The notes: generated by a model not told the origin, from the letters alone. DNA of 64,000 nt from Chrysaora quinquecirrha (GCA_014526335.1 JACTAT010000037.1:14780099-14844098); one strand, 5' to 3'. Numbered from the stretch's first letter, positions 51,874 through 60,626 are shown. Program-made: numbers and translations.

Positions 51874-51955
51874 GACGAGGTGGCCGAGTGGTTAAGGCGA
51901 TGGACTGCTAATCCATTGGGCTCTGCCCGCGTGGGTTCGAATCCCATCCTCGTCG
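51874..51955 (+). tRNA. tRNA-Ser-GCT: tRNA-Ser(GCT) copy 12
   Basis: Consensus. Confidence 0.97.
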
Positions 51956-52031
51956 AACATGAGTTTTAATATTGAAATGGACAAAAAAGAATAACAAACA
52001 AACAAAAGAGACAGTGAAATATTGCATGCAA

Positions 52032-52113
52032 GACGAGGTGGCCGAGTGGTTAAGGCGATGGACTGCTAATCCATTGGGCTCTGCCCGCGTGGGTTCGAAT
52101 CCCATCATCGTCG
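52032..52113 (+). tRNA. tRNA-Ser-GCT: tRNA-Ser(GCT) copy 13
   Basis: One change (CATCATCG), an acceptor mismatch. Confidence 0.9.
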
Positions 52114-52189
52114 AACATGAGTTTTAATATTGAAATGGACAAAAAAGAATAACAAACAAACCAAAGAGACAGTGAAATATTGCTTGCAA

Positions 52190-52271
52190 GACGAGGTGGC
52201 CGAGTGGTTAAGGCGATGGACTGCTAATCCATTGGGCTCTGCCCGCGTGGGTTCGAATCCCATCCTCGTCG
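52190..52271 (+). tRNA. tRNA-Ser-GCT: tRNA-Ser(GCT) copy 14
   Basis: Consensus; upstream palindrome altered to TTGCTTGCAA. Confidence 0.97.
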
Positions 52272-52347
52272 AAAATATGTTTTAATATTGAAATGGACAA
52301 AAAAGAATAACAAACAAACCAAAGAGACAGTGAAATATTGCATGCAA

Positions 52348-52429
52348 GACGAGGTGGCCGAGTGGTTAAGGCGATGGACTGCTAATCCATTGGGTTCTGC
52401 CCGCGTGGGTTCGAATCCCATCCTCGTCG
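52348..52429 (+). tRNA. tRNA-Ser-GCT: tRNA-Ser(GCT) copy 15
   Basis: Variable arm GGGTTCTGCCC (one change). Confidence 0.92.
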
Positions 52430-52505
52430 AACATGAGTTTTAATATTGAAACGGACAAAAAAGAATAACAAACAAACCAAAGAGACAGTGAAATATTGCA
52501 TGCAA

Positions 52506-52587
52506 GACGAGGTGGCCGAGTGGTTAAGGCGATGGACTGCTAATCCATTGGGCTCTGCCCGCGTGGGTTCGAATCCCATCCTCGTCG
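52506..52587 (+). tRNA. tRNA-Ser-GCT: tRNA-Ser(GCT) copy 16
   Basis: Consensus. Confidence 0.97.
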
Positions 52588-52608
52588 AAAATATGTTTTA
52601 ATCTTCAA

Positions 52609-52664
52609 ATGGACTGCTAATCCATTGGGCTCTGCCCGCGTGGGTTCGAATCCCATCCTCGTCG
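52609..52664 (+). pseudogene. tRNA-Ser(GCT) copy 17, 3' half only
   Basis: The spacer of copy 16 runs to AAATGGA and continues directly as CTGCTAATCC of a tRNA. The intervening spacer and tRNA 5' half are missing. Shared ATGGAC at both edges points to a microhomology deletion. Confidence 0.9.
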
Positions 52665-52740
52665 AACATGAGTTTTAATATTGAAATGGACAAAAAAGAA
52701 TAACAAACAAACCAAAGAGACAGTGAAATATTGCATGCAA

Positions 52741-52822
52741 GACGAGGTGGCCGAGTGTTTAAGGCGATAGACTGCTAATCCATTGGGCTCTGCCCGCGTG
52801 GGTTCGAATCCCATCCTCGTCG
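52741..52822 (+). tRNA. tRNA-Ser(GCT) copy 18
   Basis: Changes GAGTGTTTAAGG and GATAGACTGC; the anticodon stem loses a pair. Confidence 0.7.
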
Positions 52823-52898
52823 AACATGAGTTTTTATATTGAAATGGACAAAAAAGAATAACAAACAAACCAAAGAGACAGTGAAATATTGCATGCAA

Positions 52899-52980
52899 GA
52901 CGAGGTGGCCGAGTGGTTAAGGCGATGGACTGCTAATCCATTGGGCTCTGCCCGCGTGGGTTCGAATCCCATCCTCGTCG
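52899..52980 (+). tRNA. tRNA-Ser-GCT: tRNA-Ser(GCT) copy 19
   Basis: Consensus. Confidence 0.97.
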
Positions 52981-53057
52981 AAAATATGTTTTAATCTTCA
53001 AATGGACAGAAAAGAAATAACAAACAAACCAAAGAAACAGTGAAATATTGCAAGCAA

Positions 53058-53139
53058 GACGAGGTGGCCGAGTGGTTAAGGCGATGGACTGCTAATCCAT
53101 TGGGCTCTGCCCGCGTGGGTTCGAATCCCATCCTCGTCG
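53058..53139 (+). tRNA. tRNA-Ser-GCT: tRNA-Ser(GCT) copy 20
   Basis: Consensus; upstream palindrome altered (TTGCAAGCAA). Confidence 0.97.
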
Positions 53140-53215
53140 AACATGAGTTTTAATATTGAAATGGACAAAAAAGAATAACAAACAAACCAAAGAGACAGTG
53201 AAATATTGCATGCAA

Positions 53216-53297
53216 GACGAGGTGGCCGAGTGGTTAAGGCGATAGACTGCTAATCCATTGGGCTCTGCCCGCGTGGGTTCGAATCCCATCCTCGTCG
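53216..53297 (+). tRNA. tRNA-Ser-GCT: tRNA-Ser(GCT) copy 21
   Basis: One change in the anticodon stem (GATAGACTGC). Confidence 0.88.
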
Positions 53298-53373
53298 AAC
53301 ATGAGTTTTAATATTGAAATGGACAAAAAAGAATAACAAACAAACCAAAGAGACAGTGAAATATTGCATGCAA

Positions 53374-53455
53374 GACGAGGTGGCCGAGTGGTTAAGGCGA
53401 TGGACTGCTAATCCATTGGGCTCTGCCCGCCTGGGTTCGAATCCAATCCTCGTCG
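53374..53455 (+). tRNA. tRNA-Ser-GCT: tRNA-Ser(GCT) copy 22
   Basis: CGCCTGGGTTCGAATCCAAT: two T-stem edge changes. Confidence 0.85.
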
Positions 53456-53529
53456 AACAAGAGTTTTAATATTGAAATGAAAAAAAGAATAACAAACAAA
53501 CCAAAGAGACAGTGAAATATTGCATGCAA

Positions 53530-53611
53530 GACGAGGTGGCCGAGTGGTTAAGGCGATGGACTGCTAATCCATTGGGCTCTGCCCGCGTGGGTTCGAATCC
53601 CATCCTCGTCG
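53530..53611 (+). tRNA. tRNA-Ser-GCT: tRNA-Ser(GCT) copy 23
   Basis: Consensus. Confidence 0.97.
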
Positions 53612-53687
53612 AAAATATGTTTTAATATTGAAATGGACAAAAAAGAATAACAAACAAACCAAACAGACAGTGAAATATTGCATGCAA

Positions 53688-53769
53688 GACGAGGTGGCCG
53701 AGTGGTTAAGGCGATGGACTGCTAATCCATTGGGTTCTGCCCGCGTGGGTTCGAATCCCATCCTCGTCG
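53688..53769 (+). tRNA. tRNA-Ser-GCT: tRNA-Ser(GCT) copy 24
   Basis: Variable arm GGGTTCTGCCC. Confidence 0.92.
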
Positions 53770-53845
53770 AACATGAGTTTTAATATTGAAATGGACAAAA
53801 AAGAATAACAAACAAACCAAAGAGACAGTGAAATATTGCATGCAA

Positions 53846-53927
53846 GACGAGGTGGCCGAGTGGTTAAGGCGATGGACTGCTAATCCATTGGGCTCTGCTC
53901 GCGTGGGTTCGAATCCCATCCTCGTCG
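53846..53927 (+). tRNA. tRNA-Ser-GCT: tRNA-Ser(GCT) copy 25
   Basis: Variable arm 3' side CTGCTCGCG. Confidence 0.9.
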
Positions 53928-54003
53928 AACATGAGTTTTAATATTGAAATGGACAAAAAAGAATAACAAACAAACCAAAGAGACAGTGAAATATTGCATG
54001 CAA

Positions 54004-54085
54004 GACGAGGTGGCCGAGTGGTTAAGGCGATGGACTGCTAATCCATTGGGCTCTGCCCGCATGGGTTCGAATCCCATCCTCGTCG
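54004..54085 (+). tRNA. tRNA-Ser-GCT: tRNA-Ser(GCT) copy 26
   Basis: CCCGCATGGG, one change at the start of the T stem. Confidence 0.92.
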
Positions 54086-54162
54086 AAAATATGTTTTAAT
54101 CTTCAAATGGACAGAAGAGAAATAACAAACAAACCAAAGAGACAGTGAAATGTTGCATGCAA

Positions 54163-54243
54163 GACTGGGTGGCCGAGTGGTTAAGGCGATGGACTGCTAA
54201 TCCATTGGGCTCTGCCCGCGTGGGTTCGAATTCATCCTCGTTG
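54163..54243 (+). pseudogene. tRNA-Ser(GCT) copy 27, damaged
   Basis: Same variant as copy 4. Confidence 0.8.
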
Positions 54244-54320
54244 AAAATATGTTTTAATCTTCAAATGGACAGAAAAGAAATAACAAACAAACCAAAGAGA
54301 CAGTGAAATATTGCATGCAA

Positions 54321-54402
54321 GACGGGGTGGCCGAGTGGTTAAGGCGATGGACTGCTAATCCATTGGGCTCTGCCCGCGTGAGTTCGAATCCAATCCTCGT
54401 CG
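54321..54402 (+). tRNA. tRNA-Ser(GCT) copy 28, T-stem mismatches
   Basis: Same variant as copy 5. Confidence 0.7.
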
Positions 54403-54476
54403 AACATATGTTTTCGTCTTAAAACGGAAAAAAGGATAACAAACAAAGCAAAGAGACAATGAAATATTGCATGCAA

Positions 54477-54558
54477 GACGAGGTGGCCGAGTGGTTAAGG
54501 CGATGGACTGCTAATCCATTGGGCTCTGCCCGCGTGGGTTCGAATCCCATCCTCGTCG
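54477..54558 (+). tRNA. tRNA-Ser-GCT: tRNA-Ser(GCT) copy 29
   Basis: Consensus, although the preceding spacer is of the GGAAAAAAGG type. Confidence 0.97.
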
Positions 54559-54634
54559 AAAATATGTTTTAATATTGAAATGGACAAAAAAGAATAACAA
54601 ACAAACCAAACAGACAGTGAAATATTGCATGCAA

Positions 54635-54716
54635 GACGAGGTGGCCGAGTGGTTAAGGCGATGGACTGCTAATCCATTGGGTTCTGCCCGCGTGGGTTCG
54701 AATCCCATCCTCGTCG
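54635..54716 (+). tRNA. tRNA-Ser-GCT: tRNA-Ser(GCT) copy 30
   Basis: Variable arm GGGTTCTGCCC. Confidence 0.92.
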
Positions 54717-54792
54717 AACATGAGTTTTAATATTGCAATGGCCAAAAAAGAATAACAAACAAACCAAAGAGACAGTGAAATATTGCATGCAA

Positions 54793-54874
54793 GACGAGGT
54801 GGCCGAGTGGTTAAGGCGATGGACTGCTAATCCATTGGGCTCTGCCCGCGTGGGTTCGAATCCCATCCTCGTCC
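54793..54874 (+). tRNA. tRNA-Ser-GCT: tRNA-Ser(GCT) copy 31
   Basis: The last base (discriminator) is C instead of G, which would affect serylation. Confidence 0.85.
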
Positions 54875-54949
54875 AACATGAGTTTTAATATTGAAATGGA
54901 CAAAAAAAATAACAAACAAACCAAAGAGACAGTGAAATATTGCATGCAA

Positions 54950-55031
54950 GACGAGGTGGCCGAGTGGTTAAGGCGATGGACTGCTAATCCATTGGGCTCT
55001 GCCCGCGTGGGTTCGAATCCCATCCTCGTCG
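54950..55031 (+). tRNA. tRNA-Ser-GCT: tRNA-Ser(GCT) copy 32
   Basis: Consensus. Confidence 0.97.
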
Positions 55032-55108
55032 AAAATATGTTTTAATCTTCAAATGGACAGAAAAGAAATAACAAACAAACCAAAGAGACAGTGAAATATT
55101 GCATGCAA

Positions 55109-55189
55109 GACTGGGTGGCCGAGTGGTTAAGGCGATGGACTGCTAATCCATTGGGCTCTGCCCGCGTGGGTTCGAATTCATCCTCGTTG
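55109..55189 (+). pseudogene. tRNA-Ser(GCT) copy 33, damaged
   Basis: Same variant as copy 4. Confidence 0.8.
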
Positions 55190-55265
55190 AAAATATGTTT
55201 TAATCTTCAAATGGACAGAAAAGAAATAACAAACAAACCAAAGAGACAGTGAAATATTGCAACAA

Positions 55266-55347
55266 GACGGGGTGGCCGAGTGGTTAAGGCGATGGACTGC
55301 TAATCCATTGGGCTCTGCCCGCGTGAGTTCGAATCCAATCCTCGTCG
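55266..55347 (+). tRNA. tRNA-Ser(GCT) copy 34, T-stem mismatches
   Basis: Same variant as copy 5; the upstream palindrome is lost. Confidence 0.65.
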
Positions 55348-55421
55348 AACATATGTTTTCGTCTTAAAACGGAAAAAAGGATAACAAACAAAGCAAAGAG
55401 GCAGTGTATTATTGCATGCAA

Positions 55422-55502
55422 GATCAGGTGGCCGAGTGTTTAAGGTGATGGACTGCTAATCCATTGGGCTCTGCCCGCGTGGGTTCGAGTCCCATCTCGT
55501 CG
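55422..55502 (+). pseudogene. tRNA-Ser(GCT) copy 35, damaged
   Basis: As copy 6, plus TTAAGGTGATGG. Confidence 0.75.
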
Positions 55503-55576
55503 AACATATGATTTCGTCTTAAAACGGAAAAAAGGATAACAAACAAAGCAAAGAGGCAGTGTATTATTGCATGCAA

Positions 55577-55658
55577 GACGGGGTAGCCAAGTGGTTAAGG
55601 CGATGGACTGTTAATCCAATGGGCTCTGCCCGCGTGGGTTAGAATCCAATCCTCGTCG
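55577..55658 (+). pseudogene. tRNA-Ser body with GTT (Asn) anticodon, copy 36
   Basis: Anticodon loop CTGTTAA and stem ATGGA/TCCAA. A box TAGCCAAGTGG and B box GGTTAGAATCC are also altered, so transcription is doubtful. Confidence 0.85.
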
Positions 55659-55735
55659 AACATATGTTTTAATCTTCAAATGAACAGAAAAGAAATAACA
55701 AACAAACCAAAGAGACAGTGAAATATTGCATGCAA

Positions 55736-55817
55736 GACGAGGTGGCCGAGTGGTTAAGGCGATGGACTGCTAATCCATTGGGCTCTGCCCGCGTGGGTTC
55801 GAATCCCATCCTCGTCG
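55736..55817 (+). tRNA. tRNA-Ser-GCT: tRNA-Ser(GCT) copy 37
   Basis: Consensus. Confidence 0.97.
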
Positions 55818-55894
55818 AAAATATGTTTTAATCTTCAAATGGACAGAAAAGAAATAACAAACAAACCAAAGAGACAGTGAAATATTGCATGCAA

Positions 55895-55975
55895 GACTGG
55901 GTGGCCGAGTGGTTAAGGCGATGGACTGCTAATCCATTGGGCTCTGCCCGCGTGGGTTCGAGTCCCATCTCGTCG
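55895..55975 (+). pseudogene. tRNA-Ser(GCT) copy 38, chimera
   Basis: 5' half of the copy-4 type (GACTGGG), 3' half and spacer of the copy-6 type (CGAGTCCCATCTCG). Confidence 0.8.
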
Positions 55976-56049
55976 AACATATGATTTCGTCTTAAAACGG
56001 AAAAAAGGATAACAAACAAAGCAAAGAGGCAGTGTATTATTGCATGCAA

Positions 56050-56131
56050 GATCAGGTGGCCGAGTGTTTAAGGCGATGGACTGCTAATCCATTGGGCTCT
56101 GCCCGCGTGAGTTCGAATCCAATCCTCGTCG
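56050..56131 (+). pseudogene. tRNA-Ser(GCT) copy 39, chimera
   Basis: 5' half of the copy-6 type (GATCAGG, GAGTGT), 3' half of the copy-5 type (GTGAGTTCGAATCCAAT). Confidence 0.8.
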
Positions 56132-56205
56132 AACATATGTTTTCGTCTTAAAACGGAAAAAAGGATAACAAACAAAGCAAAGAGGCAGTGTATTATTGCA
56201 TGCAA

Positions 56206-56286
56206 GATCAGGTGGCCGAGTGTTTAAGGTGATGGACTGCTAATCCATTGGGTTCTGCCCGCGTGGGTTCGAGTCCCATCTCGTCG
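56206..56286 (+). pseudogene. tRNA-Ser(GCT) copy 40, damaged
   Basis: As copy 35, with variable arm GGGTTCTG. Confidence 0.75.
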
Positions 56287-56360
56287 AACATATGATTTCG
56301 TCTTAAAACGGAAAAAAGGATAACAAACAAAGCAAAGAGGCAGTGTATTATTGCATGCAA

Positions 56361-56442
56361 GACGGGGTAGCCAAGTGGTTAAGGCGATGGACTGTTAATC
56401 CAATGGGCTCTGCCCGCGTGGGTTAGAATCCAATCCTCGTCG
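56361..56442 (+). pseudogene. tRNA-Ser body with GTT (Asn) anticodon, copy 41
   Basis: Same variant as copy 36, a duplicate about 784 bp downstream. Confidence 0.85.
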
Positions 56443-56519
56443 AACATATGTTTTAATCTTCAAATGAACAGAAAAGAAATAACAAACAAACCAAAGAGAC
56501 AGTGAAATATTGCATGCAA

Positions 56520-56601
56520 GACGAGGTGGCCGAGTGGTTAAGGCGATGGACTGCTAATCCATTGGGCTCTGCCCGCGTGGGTTCGAATCCCATCCTCGTC
56601 G
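56520..56601 (+). tRNA. tRNA-Ser-GCT: tRNA-Ser(GCT) copy 42
   Basis: Consensus. Confidence 0.97.
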
Positions 56602-56678
56602 AAAATATGTTTTAATCTTCAAATGGACAGAAAAGAAATAACAAACAAACCAAAGAGACAGTGAAATATTGCATGCAA

Positions 56679-56759
56679 GACTGGGTGGCCGAGTGGTTAA
56701 GGCGATGGACTGCTAATCCATTGGGCTCTGCCCGCGTGGGTTCGAATTCATCCTCGTTG
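56679..56759 (+). pseudogene. tRNA-Ser(GCT) copy 43, damaged
   Basis: Same variant as copy 4. Confidence 0.8.
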
Positions 56760-56836
56760 AAAATATGTTTTAATCTTCAAATGGACAGAAAAGAAATAAC
56801 AAACAAACCAAAGAGACAGTGAAATATTGCATGCAA

Positions 56837-56918
56837 GACGGGGTGGCCGAGTGGTTAAGGCGATGGACTGCTAATCCATTGGGCTCTGCCCGCGTGAGTT
56901 CGAATCCAATCCTCGTCG
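56837..56918 (+). tRNA. tRNA-Ser(GCT) copy 44, T-stem mismatches
   Basis: Same variant as copy 5. Confidence 0.7.
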
Positions 56919-56992
56919 AACATATGTTTTCGTCTTAAAACGGAAAAAAGGATAACAAACAAAGCAAAGAGGCAGTGTATTATTGCATGCAA

Positions 56993-57073
56993 GATAAGGT
57001 GGCCGAGTGTTTAAGGTGATGGACTGCTAATCCATTGGGCTCTGCCCGCGTGGGTTCGAGTCCCATCTCGTCG
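56993..57073 (+). pseudogene. tRNA-Ser(GCT) copy 45, damaged
   Basis: GATAAGG start, otherwise as copy 35. Confidence 0.75.
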
Positions 57074-57147
57074 AACATATGATTTCGTCTTAAAACGGAA
57101 AAAAGGATAACAAACAAAGCAAAGAGGCAGTGTATTATTGCATGCAA

Positions 57148-57229
57148 GACGGGGTGGCCGAGTGGTTAAGGCGATGGACTGCTAATCCATTGGGCTCTGC
57201 CCGCGTGGGTTAGAATCCAATCCTCGTCG
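57148..57229 (+). pseudogene. tRNA-Ser(GCT) copy 46, B box altered
   Basis: GACGGGG, intact A box, B box GGTTAGAATCC. Confidence 0.7.
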
Positions 57230-57302
57230 AACATATGATTTCGTCTTAAAACGGAAAAAGGATAACAAACAAAGCAAAGAGGCAGTGTATTATCGCATGC
57301 TA

Positions 57303-57384
57303 GACGAGGTGGCCGAGTGGTTAAGGCGATGGACTGCTAATCCATTGGCTTCTGCCCGCGTTGGTTCGAATCCCATCCGCGTCG
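57303..57384 (+). tRNA. tRNA-Ser-GCT: tRNA-Ser(GCT) copy 47
   Basis: Changes GGCTTCTGCCC, CGTTGGTTCG and CATCCGCGTCG. Confidence 0.75.
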
Positions 57385-57460
57385 AACACATGTTTAAATC
57401 GTTAAATGGACAGAAAAGGATAACAAACAAACCAAAGAGACAGTGAAATATTGCATGCAA

Positions 57461-57541
57461 GACGAGGTGGCCGAGTGGTTAAGGCGATGGACTGCTAATC
57501 CATTGGGCTCTGCCCGCGTGGGTCGAATCCCATCCTCGTCG
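57461..57541 (+). pseudogene. tRNA-Ser(GCT) copy 48, T-loop deletion
   Basis: B box reads GGTCGAATCC, one T missing; otherwise consensus. Confidence 0.8.
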
Positions 57542-57618
57542 AAAATATGTTTTAATCTTCAAATGAACAGAAAAGAAATAACAAACAAACCAAAGAGACA
57601 GTGAATCATTGCATGCAA

Positions 57619-57700
57619 GATGAGGTGGCCGAGTGGTTAAGGCGATGGAGTGCTAATCCATTGGGCTCTGCCCGCGTGGGTTCGAGTCCCATCCTCGTCG
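57619..57700 (+). tRNA. tRNA-Ser(GCT) copy 49
   Basis: GATGAGG start; anticodon loop GTGCTAA (C32 to G); GGTTCGAGTCC B box. Confidence 0.75.
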
Positions 57701-57777
57701 AAAATATGTTTTAATCTTCAAATGGACAGAAAAGAAATAACAAACAAACCAAAGAGACGGCGAAATATTGCAAGCAA

Positions 57778-57859
57778 GACTGGGTGGCCGATTGGTTAAG
57801 GCGATGGACTGCTAATCCATTGGGCTCTGCCCGTGTGGGTTCGAATCCCATCCTCGTTG
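57778..57859 (+). tRNA. tRNA-Ser(GCT) copy 50
   Basis: GACTGGG start, A box TGGCCGATTGG, end CGTTG. Confidence 0.65.
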
Positions 57860-57936
57860 AAAATATGTTTTAATCTTCAAATGGACAGAAAAGAAATAAC
57901 AAAGAAACCAAAGAGACAGTGAAATATTGCATGCCA

Positions 57937-58018
57937 GACGGGGTGGCCGAGTGGTTAAGGCGATGGACTGCTAATACATTGGGCTCTGCCCGCGTGAGTT
58001 CGAATCCCATCCTCGTCG
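57937..58018 (+). tRNA. tRNA-Ser(GCT) copy 51
   Basis: GACGGGG; anticodon 3' stem TACAT; T stem GTGAG with CCCAT, one mismatch. Confidence 0.7.
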
Positions 58019-58094
58019 AAAATATGTTTTAATATTGAAATGGACAAAAAAGAATAACAAACAAACCAAAGAGACAGTGAAATATTGCATGCAA

Positions 58095-58176
58095 GACGAG
58101 GTGGCCGAGTGGTTAAGGCGATGGACTGCTAATCCATTGGGCTCTGCCCGCGTGAGTTCGAATCCCATCCTCGTCG
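58095..58176 (+). tRNA. tRNA-Ser-GCT: tRNA-Ser(GCT) copy 52
   Basis: Single change GTGAGTTCG. Confidence 0.85.
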
Positions 58177-58251
58177 AAATATGTTTTAATATTGCAATGG
58201 ACAAAAAAGAATAACAAACAAACCAAAGAGACAGTGAAATATTGCATGCAA

Positions 58252-58333
58252 GACGAGGTGGCCGAGTGGTTAAGGCGATGGGCTGCTAATCCATTGGGCT
58301 CTGCCCGCGTGGGTTCGAATCCCATCCTCGTTG
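58252..58333 (+). tRNA. tRNA-Ser-GCT: tRNA-Ser(GCT) copy 53
   Basis: GATGGGCTGC in the anticodon stem; end CGTTG. Confidence 0.8.
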
Positions 58334-58410
58334 AAAATATGTTTTAATCTTCAAATGGACAGAAAAGAAATAACAAACAAACCAAAGAGACAGTGAAATA
58401 TTGCATGCAA

Positions 58411-58492
58411 GACGGGGTGGCCGAGTGGTTAAGGCGATGGACTGCTAATCCATTGGGCTCTGCCCGCGTGAGTTCGAATCCCATCCTCGTCG
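58411..58492 (+). tRNA. tRNA-Ser-GCT: tRNA-Ser(GCT) copy 54
   Basis: GACGGGG start, GTGAGTTCG T arm. Confidence 0.8.
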
Positions 58493-58566
58493 AACATATG
58501 TTTTCGTCTTAAAACGGAAAAAAGGATAACAAACAAAGCAAAGAGGCAGTGTATTATTGCATGCAA

Positions 58567-58648
58567 GACGAGGTGGCCGAGTGGTTAAGGCGATGGACTG
58601 CTAATCCATTGGGCTCTTCCCGCGTGGGTTAGAATCCCATCCTCGTCG
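58567..58648 (+). pseudogene. tRNA-Ser(GCT) copy 55, B box altered
   Basis: GGTTAGAATCC and variable arm GGGCTCTTCCC. Confidence 0.7.
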
Positions 58649-58722
58649 AACATATGTTTTCGTCTTAAAACGGAAAAAAGTATAACAAACAAAGCAAAGA
58701 GACAGTGTATTATTGCATGCTA

Positions 58723-58804
58723 GACGAGGTGGCCGAGTGGTTAAGGCGATGGACTGCTAATCCATTGGGCTCTGCCCGCGTGGGTTCGAATCCCATCCTC
58801 GTCG
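58723..58804 (+). tRNA. tRNA-Ser-GCT: tRNA-Ser(GCT) copy 56
   Basis: Consensus. Confidence 0.97.
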
Positions 58805-58881
58805 AAAATATGTTTTAATCTTCAAATGGACAGAAAAGAAATAACAAACAAACCAAAGAGACAGTGAAATATTGTTTGCAA

Positions 58882-58963
58882 GACTGGGTGGCCGAGTGGT
58901 TAAGGCGATGGACTGCTTATCCATTTGGCTCTGCCCGCGTGGGTTCGAATCCCATCCTCGTCG
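58882..58963 (+). tRNA. tRNA-Ser(GCT) copy 57
   Basis: GACTGGG; anticodon loop CTGCTTA (A37 to T); CATTTGGCTC. Confidence 0.7.
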
Positions 58964-59040
58964 AAAATATGTTAGAATTTTCAAATGGACAGAAAAGAAC
59001 TAACAAACAAACCAAAGAGACAGTGAAATATTGCATGCAA

Positions 59041-59122
59041 GACTGGGTGGCCGAGCGGTTAAGGCGATGGACTGCTAATCCATTGGGCTCTGCCCGCGTG
59101 GGTTCGAATCCCATCCTCTTTG
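59041..59122 (+). tRNA. tRNA-Ser(GCT) copy 58
   Basis: GACTGGG, A box TGGCCGAGCGG, 3' end CCTCTTTG; acceptor poorly paired. Confidence 0.6.
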
Positions 59123-59199
59123 AAAATATGTTTTAATCTTCAAATGGACAGAAAAGAAATAACAAACAAACCAAAGAGACAGTGAAATAATGCATGCAA

Positions 59200-59281
59200 G
59201 ACTGTGTGGCCGAGTGGTTAAGGCGATGGACTGCTAATCCATTGGGATCTGCCCGCGTGGGTTCGAATCCCATCCTCGTCG
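59200..59281 (+). tRNA. tRNA-Ser(GCT) copy 59
   Basis: GACTGTG start, variable arm GGGATCTGCCC. Confidence 0.65.
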
Positions 59282-59358
59282 AAAATATGTTAGAATTTTC
59301 AAATGGACAGAAAAGAACTAACAAACAAACCAAAGAGACAGTGAAATATTGCATGCAA

Positions 59359-59440
59359 GACTGGGTGGCCGAGTGGTTAAGGCGATGGACTGCTAATCCA
59401 TTGGGCTCTGCCCGCGTGGGTTCGAATCCCATCCTCTTTG
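59359..59440 (+). tRNA. tRNA-Ser(GCT) copy 60
   Basis: GACTGGG start, CCTCTTTG end. Confidence 0.6.
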
Positions 59441-59517
59441 AAAATATGTTTTAATCTTCAAATGGACAGAAAAGAAATAACAAACAAACCAAAGAGACAG
59501 TGAAATAATGCATGCAA

Positions 59518-59599
59518 GACTGTGTGGCCGAGTGGTTAAGGCGATGGACTGCTAATCCATTGGGATCTGCCCGCGTGGGTTCGAATCCCATCCTCGTCG
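59518..59599 (+). tRNA. tRNA-Ser(GCT) copy 61
   Basis: Same variant as copy 59. Confidence 0.65.
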
Positions 59600-59676
59600 A
59601 AAATATGTTTTAATCTTCAAATGGACAGAAAAGAAATAACAAACAAACCTAAGAGACAGTGAAAGATTGCATGCAA

Positions 59677-59758
59677 GACGAGGTGGCCGAGTGGTTAAGG
59701 AGATGGACTGCTAATCCATTGGGCTTTGCCCGCGTGGGTTCGAATCCCATCCTCGTCG
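59677..59758 (+). tRNA. tRNA-Ser-GCT: tRNA-Ser(GCT) copy 62
   Basis: TTAAGGAGATGG and GGGCTTTGCCC. Confidence 0.85.
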
Positions 59759-59834
59759 AACATGAGTTTTAATATTGAAATGGACAAAAAAGAATAAGAA
59801 ACAAACCAAAGAGACAGTGAAATATTGCATGCAA

Positions 59835-59916
59835 GACGAGGTGGACGAGTGGTTAAGGCGATGGACTGCTAATCCATTGGGCTCTGCCCGCGTGGGTTCG
59901 AATCCCATCCTCGTCG
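59835..59916 (+). tRNA. tRNA-Ser-GCT: tRNA-Ser(GCT) copy 63
   Basis: A box TGGACGAGTGG; otherwise consensus. Confidence 0.85.
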
Positions 59917-59993
59917 AAAATATGTTTTAATCTTCAAATGGACAGAAAAGAAATAACAAACAAACCAAAGAGACAGTGAAATATTGCATGCAA

Positions 59994-60075
59994 GACGGGG
60001 TGGCCGAGTGGTTAAGGCGATGGACTGCTAATCCATTGGGCTCTGCCCGCGTGAGTTCGAATCTCATCCTCGTCG
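59994..60075 (+). tRNA. tRNA-Ser-GCT: tRNA-Ser(GCT) copy 64, compensated T stem
   Basis: GACGGGG; T stem GTGAG now faces CTCAT, so the pair broken in the copy-5 type is restored. Confidence 0.85.
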
Positions 60076-60149
60076 AACATATGTTTTCGTCTTAAAACGG
60101 AAGAAAGGATAAAAAACAAAGCAAAGAGGGAGTGTATTATTGCATGCAA

Positions 60150-60231
60150 GACGGGGTGGCCGAGTGGTTAAGGCGATGGACTGCTAATCCATTGGGCTCT
60201 GCCCGCGTGGGTTCGAATCCCATCCTCGTCG
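60150..60231 (+). tRNA. tRNA-Ser-GCT: tRNA-Ser(GCT) copy 65
   Basis: GACGGGG, otherwise consensus. Confidence 0.92.
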
Positions 60232-60308
60232 AAAATATGTTTTAATCTTCAAATGGACAGAAAAGAAATAACAAACAAACCTAAGAGACAGTGAAAGATT
60301 GCATGCAA

Positions 60309-60390
60309 GACGAGGTGGCCGAGTGGTTAAGGCGATGGACTGCTAATCCATTGGGCTCTGCCCGTGTGGGTTCGAATCCCATCCTCTTTG
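60309..60390 (+). tRNA. tRNA-Ser(GCT) copy 66
   Basis: CCCGTGTGGG and 3' end CCTCTTTG. Confidence 0.7.
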
Positions 60391-60467
60391 AAAATATGTT
60401 TTAATCTTCAAATGGACAGAAAAGAAATAACAAACAAACCAAAGAGACAGTGAAATAATGCATGCAA

Positions 60468-60549
60468 GACTGTGTGACCGAGTGGTTAAGGCGATGGACT
60501 GCTAATCCATTGGGATCTGCCCGCGTGGGTTCGAATCCCATCCTCGTCG
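60468..60549 (+). tRNA. tRNA-Ser(GCT) copy 67
   Basis: GACTGTGTGACCGAG start, GGGATCTGCCC. Confidence 0.6.
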
Positions 60550-60626
60550 AACATATGTTTTAATCTTCAAATGGACAGAAAAGAAATAACAAACAAACCA
60601 AAGAGACAGTGAAATAATGCATGCAA

